Shown: piece by piece, positions 61,144-64,000 of the stretch
Numbering within the stretch: position 1 is the stretch's first letter
Layout of the letters: every line of letters begins with the position of its first letter
DNA from: Flavobacterium gillisiae
GTDB lineage: Bacteria; Bacteroidota; Bacteroidia; Flavobacteriales; Flavobacteriaceae
DNA length: 64,000 nucleotides
Reading direction: 5' to 3'
Assembly (NCBI RefSeq): GCF_900107635.1
Contig: NZ_FNRD01000004.1
Coordinates: forward strand, 1 to 64,000
The notes under the pieces: model-generated
Told to the model about the DNA's origin: nothing
Database searches by the model: none
What the model saw: the letters and a program-made list of their open reading frames with translations, nothing else
Position numbers and translations under genes: made by a program

Positions 61144-62433
61144 ATGTCATTCAACTCATTAGGCCTATCTGATCCTTTATTAAAAGCCATCAGCAAAAAA
61201 GGGTACACAACCCCTTCTCCAATACAACAAAAAGCAATTCCACCTATTTTAGAAGGTAAAGATGTATTAGCATCTGCACAAACAGGAACAGGAAAAACAG
61301 CAGGTTTCACCCTACCAATATTACAAATATTATCGCAAGGTAAACATTTAAGCCACAGACCGATTCGTGCCTTAATATTAACGCCAACACGAGAACTAGC
61401 TGCTCAAATACTTGCCAATATAAAAGAATACAGTGAATTTTTAGATTTACGTTCTGCTGTTATTTTTGGAGGTGTAAACCAGAAACCACAAGTAGCTCAA
61501 CTACGACAAGGTGTCGATATTTTAGTTGCCACTCCAGGTCGATTAATCGATTTGCAAAATCAAGGTTTACTAACGTTGTCTAAAGTGGAAATCTTAGTTT
61601 TAGATGAAGCTGACAGAATGTTAGACATGGGTTTTTTAAGAGACATAGAGCGTATACTGAAAGTATTACCTGCAAAAAGGCAAAACTTAATGTTCTCTGC
61701 AACATTCTCAAAAGATATTAAGAAATTGGCAATGGGTATTTTGCATAAACCCGTTTCTGTTGAAGCTACTCCAGAAAACACTACTGTTGATGCTATTACT
61801 CAAAAAGTATACCCTGTTGCAAAAGAGAAAAAAACAGAATTGATTATTAAATTGATTACTGAAGGAAACTGGAAACAGATTTTGGTCTTTACTCGAACAA
61901 AACAAGGTGCAAATAAACTTACTGAAAGCATGATTAGCGCTGGAATTCAAGCCGCAGCTATTCACGGAAATAAGGGACAAGGGGCACGAACAAAAGCCTT
62001 AGCCGGTTTCAAAAGTGGGAATATAACTGCCTTGGTAGCTACAGATATTGCAGCTCGTGGTTTGGACATTCCATTATTACCTCATGTTGTAAATTTTGAA
62101 TTGCCCAATATTCCCGAAGATTACGTTCACCGCATTGGTAGAACAGGAAGAGCTGGAGCAAATGGAGAAGCGATTTCTTTATTTAGCCCAGACGAAACTA
62201 CTTTTTTACGCGATATCGAGAAATTGATTGGCCTTAAAATACCTACAGAAAATGTTGCAGGTTTTGAGCCAGACCCTAAAGCATCTACTCAACCTATTAA
62301 GCAAGGACAAGGAAGACCACAGCGCAATTCAACGCCAAAGAAACCTAAAACGGATAATAATACGAACCGAAGCAGCAATAATAGCTTTGGTCCTAGACGT
62401 CCAAATACTAATAATGACAGACGTTCTAACTAA
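61144..62433 (+). CDS. rhlE: DEAD-box RNA helicase (RhlE-like)
   Basis: This 429-residue helicase unwinds short RNA duplexes, typically in ribosome assembly and mRNA decay, often in the cold. The motifs in order are Q ([15 protein letters not shown]), Walker A (AQTGTGKT), Ib (TPGR), DEAD ([12 protein letters not shown]), SAT (FSATFS), and the C-terminal [10 protein letters not shown]. The end is a low-complexity tail rich in Asn, Arg and Pro ([12 protein letters not shown], then NNTNRSSNN) typical of RhlE. A tight hairpin precedes the start codon, so translation may be temperature-dependent. It stands alone. Confidence 0.9.
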   Translation: MSFNSLGLSDPLLKAISKKGYTTPSPIQQKAIPPILEGKDVLASAQTGTGKTAGFTLPILQILSQGKHLSHRPIRALILTPTRELAAQILANIKEYSEFLDLRSAVIFGGVNQKPQVAQLRQGVDILVATPGRLIDLQNQGLLTLSKVEILVLDEADRMLDMGFLRDIERILKVLPAKRQNLMFSATFSKDIKKLAMGILHKPVSVEATPENTTVDAITQKVYPVAKEKKTELIIKLITEGNWKQILVFTRTKQGANKLTESMISAGIQAAAIHGNKGQGARTKALAGFKSGNITALVATDIAARGLDIPLLPHVVNFELPNIPEDYVHRIGRTGRAGANGEAISLFSPDETTFLRDIEKLIGLKIPTENVAGFEPDPKASTQPIKQGQGRPQRNSTPKKPKTDNNTNRSSNNSFGPRRPNTNNDRRSN

Positions 62434-62466
62434 AAATAACAGCTAAGACTGTAAGTTTTCTTTTTT

Positions 62467-62580
62467 TAGGAGCAGAATGATTTCGTTTTTTTAGACGTTA
62501 TCTCCCGCTATACACTACAATCCTTGTGAGGGCTAAACGCTAGCCCTCACAAGGATTTTCATTTCTATCGGGGCTATTAT
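62467..62580 (+). repeat. Intergenic element, copy C, with perfect 17-bp hairpin core
   Basis: TAGGAGC and then CTCCCGCTATACACTACAAT form the left arm. The core AATCCTTGTGAGGGCTA (62519-62535) is perfectly complementary to 62541-62557 around the loop aacgc. The right arm is TTTCATTTCTATCGGGGCTA. The right arm closely matches copy B. The core is unrelated. Confidence 0.78.
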
Positions 62581-62644
62581 TCACGATTTTTTTACTTAAG
62601 ACCATTTTTCAAATCATATAAGAACTGAATACTAGCTAATATTG

Positions 62645-64000
62645 TTACCCCAACCAACCATCACGATCTAAACTACGATATTGAATCGCTTCGGCGATAT
62701 GAGAGGATATTACCGTGGGAGCTGCATCAAGATCAGCGATAGTTCTCGCTACTTTCAAAATACGATCGTATGCGCGGGCCGAAAGATTTAACCGTTCCAT
62801 GGCGGTTTTCAACAATTGCTTAGAAACATCATCTAGAGCACAGTATTCCCTGATATGCTTGGTATTCATTTGAGCATTATAATGTATGTTTTCCATTTGT
62901 TCAAATCGTGCCGACTGAATTTCACGCGCTGCCGTCACTCTTTTTCTGATATCGACGCTACTCTCTGCTTTTTGATCATCAGATAATTTTTCGAAAGGAA
63001 CAGGTGTAACTTCGATGTGAATGTCTATTCGATCCAGTAACGGCCCCGAAATTTTACTCAAATACCGCTGCATCTCATGTGGTGAAGACGTTTGTGGAGA
63101 ATCTGGATCGTTAAAAAAGCCACTCGGACTCGGATTCATACTCGCTACCAGCATAAACGACGAAGGATAAGTCACCGTAAACTTGGCTCGCGAAATCGTT
63201 ACTTCTCTATCTTCCAAAGGTTGACGCATTACTTCTAATACATCACGTTTGAATTCAGGTAATTCATCCAGAAACAAAACGCCATTGTGTGCCATAGATA
63301 TTTCACCCGGTTGCGGATAACTTCCCCCACCAACAAGCGCCACATTTGAAATCGTGTGATGCGGACTTCTAAAAGGTCTTTGATTCATCAAGCCTACTTC
63401 TTTCAGTTTTCCCGCAACACTATGAATTTTAGTAGTTTCTAATGCCTCTCGCAAAGTCATGGGTGGCAAAATGCTTGGCAATCGTTTGGCTAACATCGTT
63501 TTTCCGGCACCTGGAGGACCTATAAGAATAATATTATGACCACCAGCAGCAGCTATTTCCATGCAACGCTTAATACTCTCTTGACCTTTCACATCCGAAA
63601 AATCAAATTCAGGAAAATCTAAATCTTTATAAAATTCTGCCCTAGTATCTATTGTTGTTGGTTCTAAAGTCCCTTTTCCTTCTAAGAAATCGATAACTTC
63701 TTGCACATTCTCAACACCATAAACATCCAATCCAGTAACGATAGCCGCTTCTTTCACATTTTGCTTTGGAAGAAAAAAACCTTTAAAACCCTCTTCTTTG
63801 GCTTTGATGGCAATAGGTAAAGCACCTCTAATGGGTTGTAAGCTACCATCCAGCGACAACTCACCCATAATGATATATTTGTCGACATCAATCGCTTGAA
63901 TTTGTTGAGATGCTACAAGGATCCCTATAGTTAAAGTTAAATCATAAGCTGAACCTTCCTTCCGCAAGTCGGCAGGAGCCATATTAATCGTTATCTTTTT
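62645..64000 (-). CDS. yifB: YifB-family Mg-chelatase-like AAA ATPase (start outside window)
   Basis: About 450 residues are visible and the N-terminus runs past the right edge. The frame stays open to 64000, reading KITINMAPADLRKEGSAYDL there, so the ATG at 63982 is internal, and about 60 residues are missing from the expected length near 510. The LonC-like (ChlI) domain comes first (LTLTIGILVASQQIQ, then GELSLDGSLQPIRGALPIAI). The AAA domain follows with Walker A GPPGAGKTMLAKRLP, FLDELPEFKRDVLEV (Walker B) and SARAYDRILKVARTIADLD. The family is often linked to competence (ComM), where it helps branch migration of incoming DNA. Confidence 0.9.
   Translation of the reverse strand, partial: KKITINMAPADLRKEGSAYDLTLTIGILVASQQIQAIDVDKYIIMGELSLDGSLQPIRGALPIAIKAKEEGFKGFFLPKQNVKEAAIVTGLDVYGVENVQEVIDFLEGKGTLEPTTIDTRAEFYKDLDFPEFDFSDVKGQESIKRCMEIAAAGGHNIILIGPPGAGKTMLAKRLPSILPPMTLREALETTKIHSVAGKLKEVGLMNQRPFRSPHHTISNVALVGGGSYPQPGEISMAHNGVLFLDELPEFKRDVLEVMRQPLEDREVTISRAKFTVTYPSSFMLVASMNPSPSGFFNDPDSPQTSSPHEMQRYLSKISGPLLDRIDIHIEVTPVPFEKLSDDQKAESSVDIRKRVTAAREIQSARFEQMENIHYNAQMNTKHIREYCALDDVSKQLLKTAMERLNLSARAYDRILKVARTIADLDAAPTVISSHIAEAIQYRSLDRDGWLG

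Overview
The window is a chromosomal segment of a Bacteroidota bacterium, most likely a Flavobacterium. This is inferred from the low G+C content, the weak Shine-Dalgarno signals, promoters of the TTG / TAnnTTTG type, families typical of the group (DUF6452-DUF6048 beside RlmD, DUF6095, DUF6428, DUF3667, Coa1-like), and several families of intergenic elements. I see no rRNA, tRNA, CRISPR array, prophage or insertion sequence. The window starts inside a large Ig-like surface protein gene and ends inside yifB.

1-12 kb: a secreted protein with Ig-like and HYR repeats, an orphan histidine kinase, an SGNH hydrolase, small lipoproteins, an S15/CocE-type peptidase, a carboxypeptidase-regulatory-domain protein, an MscS channel and small membrane proteins. 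12-20 kb: a DoxX-DsrE pair, rlmD with DUF6452 and DUF6048, two SAM methyltransferases, a ZIP transporter, and most of the intergenic repeat elements. 20-29 kb: murQ, DUF6095, a pentapeptide-repeat protein, a DinB-like protein, TerC, topoisomerase IV (parC, parE) and a flavin reductase.

29-39 kb: a penicillin-acylase-type amidohydrolase, then a five-gene acyl-CoA degradation operon on the minus strand (thiolase, FadB/J-type fusion, acyl-CoA dehydrogenase, hotdog thioesterase, CaiB/BaiF enzyme). It is divergent from a transglutaminase-like gene and a TetR regulator. The shared control region carries two 16-bp palindromes GTTACC-N4-GGTAAC and a weaker third site, so a local regulon with TetR autoregulation is likely. 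40-45 kb: PII and the ammonium transporter (glnB-amt), a DUF3667 membrane protein and small proteins. 45-48 kb: an arsenic resistance operon (arsR, DUF6428, arsC-like phosphatase, acr3) behind a promoter with a palindromic operator.

48-64 kb: a Coa1-like protein, a GT9 glycosyltransferase, panB, an RluA-type pseudouridine synthase, an aldehyde dehydrogenase-nitroreductase pair, a 1350-residue hybrid sensor kinase, a YpfJ-type metallopeptidase, an RhlE-type helicase and yifB.

The most unusual signal is intergenic. Four elements have conserved outer arms around a palindromic core that differs completely from copy to copy. Nearby, a 138-bp tandem array contains two hairpins with the same loop but different stems. 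Two gene-tail remnants (a 13-codon copy of a neighbour's C-terminus, and a 67-codon reading frame with one internal TGA) record past gene loss.
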